Part shown: in pieces, positions 34,674 to 48,600 of the stretch
Position numbering within the stretch: the first letter of the stretch is position 1
Layout: every line of letters begins with the position of its first letter
NCBI RefSeq assembly: GCF_029227915.1
Contig: NC_079879.1
Coordinates: 186,001-250,000, forward strand
Reading direction: 5' to 3'
DNA length: 64,000 bases
From: Hydractinia symbiolongicarpus
Taxonomy: Eukaryota > Cnidaria > Hydrozoa > Anthoathecata > Hydractiniidae
Translations under genes and position numbers: made by a program
Notes under the pieces: generated by a model
What the model was told of the DNA's origin: nothing
The model's input: only the letters and a program-made list of their open reading frames with translations
The model's database searches: none

Positions 34674-36500
34674 ACCACTAAAACGCATAAGACTTGTAGT
34701 TTTCAAAAACGATTTCATTTTTGATGAGACGCTGAACAAAAGAAGTTTAATCTCCGGCAAACGAAAACCCGCGATTTCCCGTAAATCCCGGACCCGGCCC
34801 GTAAAGTCAAAAGTATACAAATAAAGTACGCAGGGAGTAAACTCAATTCCCGAACGATTCTTTAAATTATGTTTTCACCACTAAAACGCGTGAGACTTGT
34901 AGTTTCCAAAAATGATTTCATTTTTGATGAGACGCTGAATAAAAGAAGTTTAATCGCCGGCAAACGAAAACCCGCGATTTCCCGTAAATCCCGGGCTTGA
35001 CCCGTATAGTCGAATGTATACAAAGAAAGTAAACTGGGAGTAAACTCATTTCCCGAACGATTTTTTAAATTATTTTTTCACCACCAAAACGCATGAGACT
35101 TGTAGTTTTTAAAAATGATTTCATTTTTGATGAGACGCTGAATAAAAGGAGTTTAATCTCCTGCAAACAAAAACCCGTGATTTCCCCTAAATCCCGGACC
35201 CGGCCCGTATAGTCAAAAGTACACAAAGAAAGTACGCAGGGAGTAAACTCATGTCCCGAACGATTCTTTAAATTATTTTTTCACTACTAAAACGCATGAG
35301 ACTTGTAGTTTTTAAAAGTGATTTCATTTTTGATGAGACGCTGAACAAAAGAAGTTTAATCTCCGGCAAACGAAAACCCGCGATTTCCCGTAAATCCCGG
35401 ACCCGGCCCGTATAGTCAAAAGTATACAAATAAAGTACGCAGGGAGTAAACTCATTTCCCGAACGATTCTTTAAATTATTTTTTTACCACTAAAACGCAT
35501 AAGACTTGTAGTTTTCAAAAACGATTTCATTTTTGATGAGACGCTGAACAAAAGAAGTTTAATCTCCGGCAAACGAAAACCCGCGATTTCCCGTAAATCC
35601 CGGACCCGGCCCGTAAAGTCAAACGTATACAAATAAAGTTCGCAGGGAGTAAACTCAATTCCCGAACGATTCTTTAAATTATGTTTTCACCACTAAAACG
35701 CGTGAGACTTGTAGTTTCCAAAAATGATTTCATTTTTGATGAGACGCTGAATAAAAGAAGTTTAATCGCCGGCAAACGAAAACCCGCGATTTCCCGTAAA
35801 TCCCGGGCTTGACCCGTATAGTCGAATGTATACAAAGAAAGTAAACTGGGAGTAAACTCATTTCCCGAACGATTTTTTAAATTATTTTTTCACCACCAAA
35901 ACGCATGAGACTTGTAGTTTTTAAAAATGATTTCATTTTTGATGAGACGCTGAATAAAAGGGGTTTAATCTCCTGCAAACAAAAACCCGTGATTTCCCCT
36001 AAATCCCGGACCCGGCCCGTATAGTCAAAAGTACACAAAGAAAGTACGCAGGGAGTAAACTCATTTCCCGAACGATTCTTTAAATTATTTTTTCACTACT
36101 AAAACGCATGAGACTTGTAGTTTTCAAAAGTGATTTCATTTTTGATGAGACGCTGAACAAAAGAAGTTTAATCTCCGGCAAACGAAAACCCGCGATTTCC
36201 CGTAAATCCCGGACCCGGCCCGTATAGTCAAAAGTATACAAATAAAGTACGCAGGGAGTAAACTCATTTCCCGAACGATTCTTTAAATTATTTTTTTACC
36301 ACTAAAACGCATAAGACTTGTAGTTTTCAAAAACGATTTCATTTTTGATGAGACGCTGAATAAAAGGAGTTTAATCTCCGGCAAACGAAAACTCGCGATT
36401 TCCCGTAAATCCCGGACCCGGCCCGTAAAGTCAAAAGTATACAAATAAAGTACGCAGAGAGTAAACTCATTTCCCGAACGATTCTTTAAATTATTTTTTC
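34674..36500. repeat. Tetramer higher-order repeat, two copies of 812 bp plus one monomer
   Basis: Copies at 34674-35485 and 35486-36297, then a related monomer at 36298-36500. Order: CATAAG with CTGAACAAAAG and CCCGTAAAGTC; ACGCGTGAG with GTTTCC and a beta core; ACCACC with TCCTGCAAACAAAAAC; ACTACT with CTGAACAAAAG. Differences include CATGTCCCG (35250), GTCAAACG and AAAGTTCGC (copy 2) and AAAAGGGGTTT (about 35957). The ACTACT/CTGAACAAAAG monomer at 36095 is the last of its kind; none was seen to its right. Confidence 0.88.
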
Positions 36501-39500
36501 ACCACTAAAACGCATGAGACTTGTAGTTTTCAAAAATGATTTCGTTTTAGATGAGACGCGGAATAAAAGAAGTTTAATCGCCGGAAAACGAAAACCCGCG
36601 TTTTCCCGTAAATTCCGGGCTTGGCGCGTATAGTCGAATGTATACAAAGAAAGAACCCAGGGAGTAAACTCATTTCCCGAACGATTTTTTAAATTAATTT
36701 TTTACCACTAAAACGCATAAGACTTGCAGTTTTCAAAATCGATTTCATTTTTGATGAGACGCTGAATAAAAGGAGTTTAATCTCCGGCAAACGAAAACCC
36801 GCGATTTCCCGTAAATCCCGGCCCCGGCCCGTATAGTCAAAAGTATACAAATAAAGTACGCAGGGAGTAAACTCATTTCCCGAACGATTTTTTAAATTAT
36901 TTTTTCACCACTAAAACGCATGAGACTTGTCGTTTTCAAAGATGATTTCATTTTTGATGAGACGCTGAATAAAAGGAGTTTAATCTCCGGCAAACGAAAA
37001 CCCGCGATTTCCCGTAAATCCCGGACCCGGCCCGTAAAGTCAAAAGTATACAAATAAAGTACGCAGAGAGTAAACTCATTTCCCGAACGATTCTTTAAAT
37101 TATTTTTTCACCACTAAAACGCATGAGACTTGTAGTTTTCAAAAATGATTTCATTTTAGATGAGACGCGGAATAAAAGAAGTTTAATCGCCGGCAAACGA
37201 AAACCCGCGTTTTCCCGTAAATTCCGGGCTTGGCGCATATAGTCGAATGTATACAAAGAAAGAGCCCAGGGAGTAAACTCATTTCCCGAACGATTTTTTA
37301 AATTAATTTTTTACCACTAAAACACATAAGACTTGCAGTTTTCAAAATCGATTTCATTTTTGATGAGACGCTGAATAAAAGGAGTTTAATCTCCGGCAAA
37401 CGAAAACCCGCGATTTCCCGTGAATCCCGGACCCGGCCCGTATTGTCAAAAGTATACAAATAAAGTACGCAGGGAGTAAACTCATTTCCCGAACGATTTT
37501 TTTAAATTATTTTTTCACCACTAAAACGCATGAGACTTGTCGTTTTCAAAGATGATTTCATTTTTGATGAGACGCTGAATAAAAGGAGTTTAATCTCCGG
37601 CAAACGAAAACCCGCGATTTGCCGTAAATCCCGGGCTTGACCCGTATAGTCGAATGTATACAAAGAAAGTAAACTTGGAGTAAACTCATTTCCCGAACGA
37701 TTTTTTAAATTATTTTTTCACCACTAAAACGCATGAGACTTGTAGTTTTCAAAAATGATTTCATTTTAGATGAGACGCGGAATAAAAGAAGTTTAATCGC
37801 CGGCAAACGAAAACCCGCGTTTTCCCGTAAATTCCGGGCTTGGCGCATATAGTCGAATGTATACAAAGAAAGAGCCCAGGGAGTAAACTCATTTCCCGAA
37901 CGATTTTTTAAATTAATTTTTTACCACTAAAACGCATAAGACTTGCAGTTTTCAAAATCGATTTCATTTTTGATGAGACGCTGAATAAAAGGAGTTTAAT
38001 CTCCGGCAAACGAAAACCCGCGATTTCCCGTAAATCCCGGACCCGGCCCGTATTGTCAAAAGTATACAAATAAAGTACGCAGGGAGTAAACTCATTTCCC
38101 GAACGATTTTTTAAATTATTTTTTCACCACTAAAACGCATGAGACTTGTAGTTTTCAAAAATGATTTCATTTTAGATGAGACGCGGAATAAAAGAAGTTT
38201 AATCGCCGGCAAACGAAAACCCGCGTTTTCCCGTAAATTCCGGGCTTGGCGCATATAGTCGAATGTATACAAAGAAAGAGCCCAGGGAGTAAACTCATTT
38301 CCCGAACGATTTTTTAAATTAATTTTTTACCACTAAAACACATAAGACTTGCAGTTTTCAAAATCGATTTCATTTTTGATGAGACGCGGAATAAAAGAAG
38401 TTTAATCGCCGGCAAACGAAAACCCGCGTTTTCCCGTAAATTCCGGGCTTGGCGCATATAGTCGAATGTATACAAAGAAAGAGCCCAGGGAGTAAACTCA
38501 TTTCCCGAACGATTTTTTAAATTAATTTTTTACCACTAAAACGCATAAGACTTGCAGTTTTCAAAATCGATTTCATTTTTGATGAGACGCTGAATAAAAG
38601 GAGTTTAATCTCCGGCAAACGAAAACCCGCGATTTCCCGTAAATCCCGGACCCGGCCCGTATTGTCAAAAGTATACAAATAAAGTACGCAGGGAGTAAAC
38701 TCATTTCCCGAACGATTTTTTTAAATTATTTTTTCACCACTAAAACGCATGACACTTGTCGTTTTCAAAGATGATTTCATTTTTGATGAGACGCCGAATA
38801 AAAGGAGCTTAATCGCCGGCAAACGAAAACCCGCGATTTGCCGTAAATCCCGGGCTTGACCCGTATAGTCGAATGTATACAAAGAAAGTAAACTTGGAGT
38901 AAACTCATTTCCCGAACGATTTTTTAAATTATTTTTTCACCACTAAAACGCATGAGACTTGTAGTTTTCAAAAATGATTTCATTTTAGATGAGACGCGGA
39001 ATAAAAGAAGTTTAATCGCCGGCAAACGAAAACCCGCGTTTTCCCGTAAATTCCGGGCTTGGCGCATATAGTCGAATGTATACAAAGAAAGAGCCCAGGG
39101 AGTAAACTCATTTCCCGAACGATTTTTTAAATTAATTTTTTACCACTAAAACGCATAAGACTTGCAGTTTTCAAAATCGATTTCATTTTTGATGAGACGC
39201 TGAATAAAAGGCGTTTAATCTCCGGCAAACGAAAACCCGCGATTTCCCGTAAATCCCGGACCCGGCCCGTATTGTCAAAAGTATACAAATAAAGTACGCA
39301 GGGAGTAAACTCATTTCCCGAACGATTTTTTAAATTATTTTTTCACCACTAAAACGCATGAGACTTGTAGTTTTCAAAAATGATTTCATTTTAGATGAGA
39401 CGCGGAATAAAGGGAAGTTTAATCGCCGGCAAACGAAAACCCGCGTTTTCCCGTAAATTCCGGGCTTGGCGCATATAGTCGAATGTATACAAAGAAATAG

Positions 39501-40767
39501 CCCAGGGAGTAAACTCATTTCCCGAACGATTTTTTAAATTAATTTTTTACCACTAAAACACATAAGACTTGCAGTTTTCAAAATCGATTTCATTTTTGAT
39601 GAGACGCTGAATAAAAGGAGTTTAATCTCCGGCAAACGAAAACCCGCGATTTCCCGTAAATCCCGGACCCGGCCCGTATTGTCAAAAGTATACAAATAAA
39701 GTACGCAGGGAGTAAACTCATTTCCCGAACGATTTTTTTAAATTATTTTTTCACCACTAAAACGCATGACACTTGTCGTTTTCAAAGATGATTTCATTTT
39801 TGATGAGACGCCGAATAAAAAAAGCTTAATCGCCGGCAAACGAAAACCCGCCATTTGCCGTAAATCCCGGGCTTGACCCGTATAGTCGAATGTATACAAA
39901 GAAAGTAAACTTGGAGTAAACTCATTTCCCGAACGATTTTTTAAATTATTTTTTCACCACTAAAACGCATGAGACTTGTAGTTTTCAAAAATGATTTCAT
40001 TTTAGATGAGACGCGGAATAAAAGAAGTTTAATCGCCGGCAAACGAAAACCCGTGTTTTCCCGTAAATTCCGGGCTTGGCGCATATAGTCGAATGTATAC
40101 AAAGAAAGAGCCCAGGGAGTAAACTCATTTCCCGAACGATTTTTTAAATTAATTTTTTACCACTAAAACGCATAAGACTTGCAGTTTTCAAAATCGATTT
40201 CATTTTTGATGAGACGCTGAATAAAAGGAGTTTAATCTCCGGCAAACGAAAACCCGCGATTTCCCGTAAATCCCGGACCCGGCCCGTATTGTCAAAAGTA
40301 TACAAATAAAGTACGCAGGGAGTAAACTCATTTCCCGAACGATTTTTTAAATTATTTTTTCACCACTAAAACGCATGAGACTTGTCGTTTTCAAAGATGA
40401 TTTCATTTTTGATGAGACGCCGAATAAAAGGAGCTTAATCGCCGGCAAACGAAAACCCGCGATTTGCCGTAGATCCCGGGCTTGACCCGTATAGTCGAAT
40501 GTATACAAAGAAAGTAAACTTGGAGTAAACTCATTTCCCGAACGATTTTTTAAATTAATTTTTTACCAGTAAAACGCATAAGACTTGTAGTTTTCAAAAA
40601 CGATTTTATTTTTGATGAGACGCTGAATAAAAGGAGTTTAATCTCCGGCAAACGAAAACCCGCGATTTCCCGTAAATCCCGGCCCCGGCCCGTATTGTCA
40701 AAAGTATACAAATAAAGTACGCAGGAAGTAAACTCATTTCCCGAACGATTTTTTAAATTATTTTTTC
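36501..40767. repeat. Gamma-core zone: trimer, pentamer and hexamer patterns
   Basis: Twenty-one monomers. Type C (36501, 37110, 37720, 38126, 38939, 39345, 39956) has CATTTTAGATGAG (CGTTTTAGATGAG at 36501), GACGCGGAAT and the gamma core with GAACCC or GAGCCC. Type X (36704, 37313, 37923, 38532, 39142, 39549, 40159) has CATAAG, TTGCAG and CAAAATCG. Type Y (36907, 37517, 38736, 39753, 40362) has CTTGTCG and CAAAGATG, usually with CTTGGAG. They run C-X-Y, C-X-Y, C-X, C-hybrid-X-Y, C-X-C-X-Y, C-X-Y. 38329 is an X front fused to a C back. Spacing is 203 or 204 bp. The zone ends with 40565 (ACCAGT start). Confidence 0.88.
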
Positions 40768-43700
40768 ACCACTAAAACGCATGAGACTTGTCGTTTTCAA
40801 AGATGATTTCATTTTTGATGAGACGCCGAATAAAAGGAGCTTAATCGCCGGCAAACGAAAACCCGCGATTTGCCGTAAATCCCGGGCTTGACCCGTATAG
40901 TCGAATGTATACAAAGAAAGTAAACTTGGAGTAAACTCATTTCCCGAACGATTTTTTAAATTAATTTTTTACCAGTAAAACGCATAAGACTTGTAGTTTT
41001 CAAAAACGATTTCATTTTTGATGAGACGCTGAATAAAAGGAGTTTAATCTCCGGCAAACGAAAACCCGCGATTTCCCGTAAATCCCGGCCCCGGCCCGTA
41101 TAGTCAAAAGTATACAAGGAAAGTACGCAGGGAGTAAACTCATTTCCCGAACGATTCTTTAAATTATTTTTTCACCACTAAAACGCATGAGACTTGTAGT
41201 TTTCAAAAGTGATTTCATTTTTGATGAGACGCTGAATAAAAGAAGTTTAATCGCCGGCAAACGAAAACCCGCGATTTCCCGTAAATCCCGGACCCGGCCC
41301 GTATAGTCAAAAGTATACAAATAAAGTACGCAGGGAGTAAACTCATTTCCCGAACGATTTTTTAAATTAATTTTTCACCACTAAAACGCATGAGACTTGT
41401 AGTTTTCAAAAATGATTTCATTTTTGATGAGACGCTGAATAAAAGGAGTTTAATCTCCGGCAAACGAAAACCCGCGATTTCCCGTAAATCCCGGACTCGG
41501 CCCGTATAGTCAAAAGTAAACAAATAAAGTACACAGAGAGTAAACTCATTTCCCGAACGATTCTTTAAATTATTTTTTTACCACTAAAACGCATAAGACT
41601 TGCAGGTTTCAAAAACGATTTCATTTTTGATGAGACGCTGAATAAAAGGAGTTTAATCGCCGGCAAACGAAAACCCACGATTTCCCGTAAATCCCGGACC
41701 CGGCTCGTATAGTCAAAAGTATACAAATAAAGTACGCAGGGAGTAAACTCATTTCCCGAACGATTTTTTAAATTAATTTTTTACCACTAAAACGCATAAG
41801 ACTTGTAGTTTTCAAAAACGATTTCATTTTTGATGAAACGCTGAATAAAAGGAATTTAATCTCCGGCAAACGAAAACCTGCGATTTCCCGTATATCCCGG
41901 ACCCGGCCCGTATAGTCAAAAGTATACAAGGAAAGTACGCAGGGAGTAAACTCATTTCCCGAACGATTCTTTAAATTATTTTTTCACCACTAAAACGCAT
42001 GAGACTTGTAGTTTTCAAAAGTGATTTCATTTTTGATGAGACGCTGAATAAAAGGGTGTTTAATTGCCGGCAAACAAAAACCCGCCATTTTCCGTAAATC
42101 CCGGACCCGGCCCGTATAGTCAAAAGTATACAAGGAAAGTACGCAGGGAGTAAACTCAATTCCCGAACGATTCTTTCAATTATTTTTTCACCACTAAAAC
42201 GCATGAGACTTGTAGTTTTCAAAAGTGATTTCATTTTTGATGAGACGCTGAATAAAAGGAGTTTAATCGCCGGCAAACGAAAACCCGCGATTTCCCGTAA
42301 ATCCCGGACCCGGCCCGTATAGTCAAAAGTATACAAATAAAGTACGCAGGGAGTAAACTCATTTCCCGAACGATTTTTTAAATTATTTTTTCACCACTAA
42401 AACGCATGAGACTTGTCGTTTTCAAAGATGATTTTATTTTTGATGAGACGCCGAATAAAAGGAGCTTAATCGCCGGCAAACGAAAACCCGCGATTTGCCG
42501 TAAATCCCGGGCTTGACCCGTATAGTCGAATGTATACAAAGAAAGTAAACTTGGAGTAAACTCATTTCCCGAACGATTTTTTAAATTAATTTTTTACCAG
42601 TAAAACGCATAAGACTTGTAGTTTTCAAAAACGATTTTATTTTTGATGAGACGCTGAATAAAAGGAGTTTAATCTCCGGCAAACGAAAACCCGCGATTTC
42701 CCGTAAATCCCGGCCCCGGCCCGTATAGTCAAAAGTATACAAGGAAAGTACGCAGGGAGTAAACTCATTTCCCGAACGATTCTTTAAATTATTTTTTCAC
42801 CACTAAAACGCATGAGACTTGTAGTTTTCAAAAGTGATTTCATTTTTGATGAGACGCTGAATAAAAGAAGTTTAATCGCCGGCAAACGAAAACCCGCGAT
42901 TTCCCGTAAATCCCGGACCCGGCCCGTATAGTCAAAAGTATACAAATAAAGTACGCAGGGAGTAAACTCATTTCCCGAACGATTTTTTAAATTAATTTTT
43001 CACCACTAAAACGCATGAGACTTGTAGTTTTCAAAAATGATTTCATTTTTGATGAGACGCTGAATAAAAGGAGTTTAATCTCCGGCAAACGAAAACCCGC
43101 GATTTCCCGTAAATCCCAGACTCGGCCCGTATAGTCAAAAGTATACAAGGAAAGTACGCAGGGAGTAAACTCATTTCCCGAACGATTCTTTAAATTATTT
43201 TTTCACCACTAAAACGCATGAGACTTGTAGTTTTCAAAAGTGATTTCATTTTTGATGAGACGCTGAATAAAAGGTGTTTAATTGCCGGCAAACAAAAACC
43301 CGCCATTTTCCGTAAATCCCGGACCCGGCCCGTATAGTCAAAAGTATACAAGGAAAGTACGCAGGGAGTAAACTCAATTCCCGAACGATTCTTTCAATTA
43401 TTTTTTCACCACTAAAACGCATGAGACTTGTAGTTTTCAAAAGTGATTTCATTTTTGATGAGACGCTGAATAAAAGGAGTTTAATCGCCGGCAAACGAAA
43501 ACCCGCGATTTCCCGTAAATCCCGGACCCGGCCCGTATAGTCAAAAGTATACAAATAAAGTACGCAGGGAGTAAACTCATTTCCCGAACGATTTTTTAAA
43601 TTATTTTTCACCACTAAAACGCATGAGACTTGTAGTTTTCAAAAATGATTTCATTTTTGATGAGACGCTGAATAAAAGGAGTTTAATCGCCGGCAAACGA

Positions 43701-45639
43701 AAACCCGCGATTTGCCGTAAATCCTGGGCTTGACCCGTATAGTCGAATGAATACAAAGAAAGTAAACTGGGAGTAAACTCATTTCCCGAACGATTTTTTA
43801 AATTATTTTTTCACCACTAAAACGCATGAGACTTGTAGTTTTCAAAAGTGATTTCATTTTTGATGAGACGCTGAATAAAAGGAGTTTAATCGCCGGCAAA
43901 CGAAAACCCGCGATTTCCCGTAAATCCCGGACCCGGCCCGTATAGTCAAAAGTATACAAATAAAGTACGCAGGGAGTAAACTCATTTCCCGAACGATTTT
44001 TTAAATTATTTTTTCACTACTAAAACGCATGAGACTTGTAGTTTTCAAAAATGATTTCATTTTTGATGAGACGCTGAATAAAAGGAGTTTAATCGCCGGC
44101 AAACGAAAACCCGCGATTTGCCGTAAATCCCGGGCTTGACCCGTATAGTCGAATGTATGCAAAGAAAGTAAACTGGGAGTAAACTCATTTCCCGAACGAT
44201 TCTTTAAATTATTTTTTCACCACTAAAACGCATGAGACTTGTAGTTTTTAAAAGTGATTTCATTTTTGATGAGACGCTGAATAAAAGGAGTTTAATCGCC
44301 GGCAAACGAAAACCCGCGATTTCCCGTAAATCCCTGACCCGGCCCGTATAGTCAAAAGTATACAAGGAAAGTACGCAGGGAGTAAACTCATTTCCCGAAC
44401 GATTCTTTAAATTATTTTTTCACCACTAAAACGCATGAGACTTGTAGTTTTCAAAAGTGATTTCATTTTTGATGAGACGCTGAATAAAAGGAGTTTAATC
44501 GCCGGCAAACAAAAACCCGCGATTTCCCGTAAATCCCGGACCCGGCCCGTATAGTCAAAAGTATACAAGGAAAGTACGCAGGGAGTAAACTCATTTCCCG
44601 AACGATTCTTTAAATTATTTTTTCACCACTAAAACGCATGAGACTTGTAGTTTTCAAAAGTGATTTAATTTTTGATGAGACGCTGAATAAAACGAGTTTA
44701 ATCGCCGGCAAACGAAAACCCGCGATTTCCCGTAAATCCCGGACCCGGCCCGTATAGTCAAAAGTATACAAATAAAGTACGCAGGGAGTAAACTCATTTC
44801 CCGAACGATTTTTTAAATTATTTTTTCACCACTAAAACGCATGAGACTTGTAGTTTTCAAAAATGATTTCATTTTTGATGAGACGCTGAATAAAAGGAGT
44901 TTAATTGCCGGCAAACGAAAACCCGCGATTTGCCGTAAATCCCGGGCTTGACCCGTATTGTCGAATGTATACAAAGAAAGTAAACTGGGAGTAAACTCAT
45001 TTCCCGAACGATTTTTTAAATTAATTTTTTACCACTAAAACGCATAAGACCTTTAGTTTTCAAAAACGATTTCATTTTTGATGAGACGCTGAATAAAAGG
45101 AGTTTAATCGCCGGCAAACGAAAACCCGCGATTTGCCGTAAATCCCGGGCTTGACCCGTATAGTCGAATGTATGCAAAGAAAGTAAACTGGGAGTAAACT
45201 CATTTCCCGAACGATTCTTTAAATTATTTTTTCACCACTAAAACGCATGAGACTTGTAGTTTTTAAAAGTGATTTCATTTTTGATGAGACGCTGAATAAA
45301 AGGAGTTTAATCGCCGGCAAACGAAAACCCGCGATTTCCCGTAAATCCCTGACCCGGCCCGTATAGTCAAAAGTATACAAGGAAAGTACGCAGGGAGTAA
45401 ACTCATTTCCCGAACGATTCTTTAAATTATTTTTTCACCACTAAAACGCATGAGACTTGTAGTTTTCAAAAGTGATTTCATTTTTGATGAGACGCTGAAT
45501 AAAAGGAGTTTAATCGCCGGCAAACAAAAACCCGCGATTTCCCGTAAATCCCGGACCCGGCCCGTATAGTCAAAAGTATACAAGGAAAGTACGCAGGGAG
45601 TAAACTCATTTCCCGAACGATTCTTTAAATTATTTTTTC
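40768..45639. repeat. 24-monomer tandem duplication, copy A (4,872 bp)
   Basis: Twenty-four monomers from a CTTGTCG/CAAAGATG monomer (40768) to 45437. Inside, 40768-42392 is an eight-monomer unit of 1,625 bp. It is followed by a six-monomer version at 42393-43609, lacking the relatives of 41580 and 41783. A five-monomer unit follows at 44016-45030 with a partial second copy at 45031-45639. The only difference from copy B I found is one extra G in AAAAGGGTGTTT near 42055. Confidence 0.93.
44016..45030. repeat. Pentamer higher-order repeat (1,015 bp) inside copy A
   Basis: Monomers 44016, 44219, 44422, 44625 and 44828. Markers: GAATGTATGC beta core (44151); TTTTTAAAAGTG with CCCTGACCCGG; CAAACAAAAACC with ACAAGG; GATTTAATTTTTG with AAAACGAG; CCCGTATTGTCG. 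The first three monomers recur at 45031-45639. In copy B the pentamer is at 48887-49901 and a further copy at 49902-50916 extends past the end of the 24-monomer duplication. Confidence 0.87.
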
Positions 45640-48600
45640 ACCACTAAAACGCATGAGACTTGTCGTTTTCAAAGATGATTTCATTTTTGATGAGACGCCG
45701 AATAAAAGGAGCTTAATCGCCGGCAAACGAAAACCCGCGATTTGCCGTAAATCCCGGGCTTGACCCGTATAGTCGAATGTATACAAAGAAAGTAAACTTG
45801 GAGTAAACTCATTTCCCGAACGATTTTTTAAATTAATTTTTTACCAGTAAAACGCATAAGACTTGTAGTTTTCAAAAACGATTTCATTTTTGATGAGACG
45901 CTGAATAAAAGGAGTTTAATCTCCGGCAAACGAAAACCCGCGATTTCCCGTAAATCCCGGCCCCGGCCCGTATAGTCAAAAGTATACAAGGAAAGTACGC
46001 AGGGAGTAAACTCATTTCCCGAACGATTCTTTAAATTATTTTTTCACCACTAAAACGCATGAGACTTGTAGTTTTCAAAAGTGATTTCATTTTTGATGAG
46101 ACGCTGAATAAAAGAAGTTTAATCGCCGGCAAACGAAAACCCGCGATTTCCCGTAAATCCCGGACCCGGCCCGTATAGTCAAAAGTATACAAATAAAGTA
46201 CGCAGGGAGTAAACTCATTTCCCGAACGATTTTTTAAATTAATTTTTCACCACTAAAACGCATGAGACTTGTAGTTTTCAAAAATGATTTCATTTTTGAT
46301 GAGACGCTGAATAAAAGGAGTTTAATCTCCGGCAAACGAAAACCCGCGATTTCCCGTAAATCCCGGACTCGGCCCGTATAGTCAAAAGTAAACAAATAAA
46401 GTACACAGAGAGTAAACTCATTTCCCGAACGATTCTTTAAATTATTTTTTTACCACTAAAACGCATAAGACTTGCAGGTTTCAAAAACGATTTCATTTTT
46501 GATGAGACGCTGAATAAAAGGAGTTTAATCGCCGGCAAACGAAAACCCACGATTTCCCGTAAATCCCGGACCCGGCTCGTATAGTCAAAAGTATACAAAT
46601 AAAGTACGCAGGGAGTAAACTCATTTCCCGAACGATTTTTTAAATTAATTTTTTACCACTAAAACGCATAAGACTTGTAGTTTTCAAAAACGATTTCATT
46701 TTTGATGAAACGCTGAATAAAAGGAATTTAATCTCCGGCAAACGAAAACCTGCGATTTCCCGTATATCCCGGACCCGGCCCGTATAGTCAAAAGTATACA
46801 AGGAAAGTACGCAGGGAGTAAACTCATTTCCCGAACGATTCTTTAAATTATTTTTTCACCACTAAAACGCATGAGACTTGTAGTTTTCAAAAGTGATTTC
46901 ATTTTTGATGAGACGCTGAATAAAAGGTGTTTAATTGCCGGCAAACAAAAACCCGCCATTTTCCGTAAATCCCGGACCCGGCCCGTATAGTCAAAAGTAT
47001 ACAAGGAAAGTACGCAGGGAGTAAACTCAATTCCCGAACGATTCTTTCAATTATTTTTTCACCACTAAAACGCATGAGACTTGTAGTTTTCAAAAGTGAT
47101 TTCATTTTTGATGAGACGCTGAATAAAAGGAGTTTAATCGCCGGCAAACGAAAACCCGCGATTTCCCGTAAATCCCGGACCCGGCCCGTATAGTCAAAAG
47201 TATACAAATAAAGTACGCAGGGAGTAAACTCATTTCCCGAACGATTTTTTAAATTATTTTTTCACCACTAAAACGCATGAGACTTGTCGTTTTCAAAGAT
47301 GATTTTATTTTTGATGAGACGCCGAATAAAAGGAGCTTAATCGCCGGCAAACGAAAACCCGCGATTTGCCGTAAATCCCGGGCTTGACCCGTATAGTCGA
47401 ATGTATACAAAGAAAGTAAACTTGGAGTAAACTCATTTCCCGAACGATTTTTTAAATTAATTTTTTACCAGTAAAACGCATAAGACTTGTAGTTTTCAAA
47501 AACGATTTTATTTTTGATGAGACGCTGAATAAAAGGAGTTTAATCTCCGGCAAACGAAAACCCGCGATTTCCCGTAAATCCCGGCCCCGGCCCGTATAGT
47601 CAAAAGTATACAAGGAAAGTACGCAGGGAGTAAACTCATTTCCCGAACGATTCTTTAAATTATTTTTTCACCACTAAAACGCATGAGACTTGTAGTTTTC
47701 AAAAGTGATTTCATTTTTGATGAGACGCTGAATAAAAGAAGTTTAATCGCCGGCAAACGAAAACCCGCGATTTCCCGTAAATCCCGGACCCGGCCCGTAT
47801 AGTCAAAAGTATACAAATAAAGTACGCAGGGAGTAAACTCATTTCCCGAACGATTTTTTAAATTAATTTTTCACCACTAAAACGCATGAGACTTGTAGTT
47901 TTCAAAAATGATTTCATTTTTGATGAGACGCTGAATAAAAGGAGTTTAATCTCCGGCAAACGAAAACCCGCGATTTCCCGTAAATCCCAGACTCGGCCCG
48001 TATAGTCAAAAGTATACAAGGAAAGTACGCAGGGAGTAAACTCATTTCCCGAACGATTCTTTAAATTATTTTTTCACCACTAAAACGCATGAGACTTGTA
48101 GTTTTCAAAAGTGATTTCATTTTTGATGAGACGCTGAATAAAAGGTGTTTAATTGCCGGCAAACAAAAACCCGCCATTTTCCGTAAATCCCGGACCCGGC
48201 CCGTATAGTCAAAAGTATACAAGGAAAGTACGCAGGGAGTAAACTCAATTCCCGAACGATTCTTTCAATTATTTTTTCACCACTAAAACGCATGAGACTT
48301 GTAGTTTTCAAAAGTGATTTCATTTTTGATGAGACGCTGAATAAAAGGAGTTTAATCGCCGGCAAACGAAAACCCGCGATTTCCCGTAAATCCCGGACCC
48401 GGCCCGTATAGTCAAAAGTATACAAATAAAGTACGCAGGGAGTAAACTCATTTCCCGAACGATTTTTTAAATTATTTTTCACCACTAAAACGCATGAGAC
48501 TTGTAGTTTTCAAAAATGATTTCATTTTTGATGAGACGCTGAATAAAAGGAGTTTAATCGCCGGCAAACGAAAACCCGCGATTTGCCGTAAATCCTGGGC

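Noticed and set aside
36501-37109. Possible insertion of foreign sequence where the gamma core first appears
   Set aside because: The monomer keeps the normal length and aligns over its full length to the consensus, with only point differences; it is a diverged family member.
5793-39518. Other short open frames of 61-82 codons on either strand
   Set aside because: All lie wholly inside monomers, share the same translated monomer motif, and have lengths set by where point changes remove stops. None is conserved as a coding sequence.
41971-48485. Minus-strand open frames of 102-122 codons at 41971-42336, 43246-43614, 46899-47207 and 48117-48485
   Set aside because: They read through about two satellite monomers and reappear at the 4,871-base offset of the duplication. 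Their ends shift with a one-base repeat difference (121 against 102 codons). They have no domain and are repeat artefacts.
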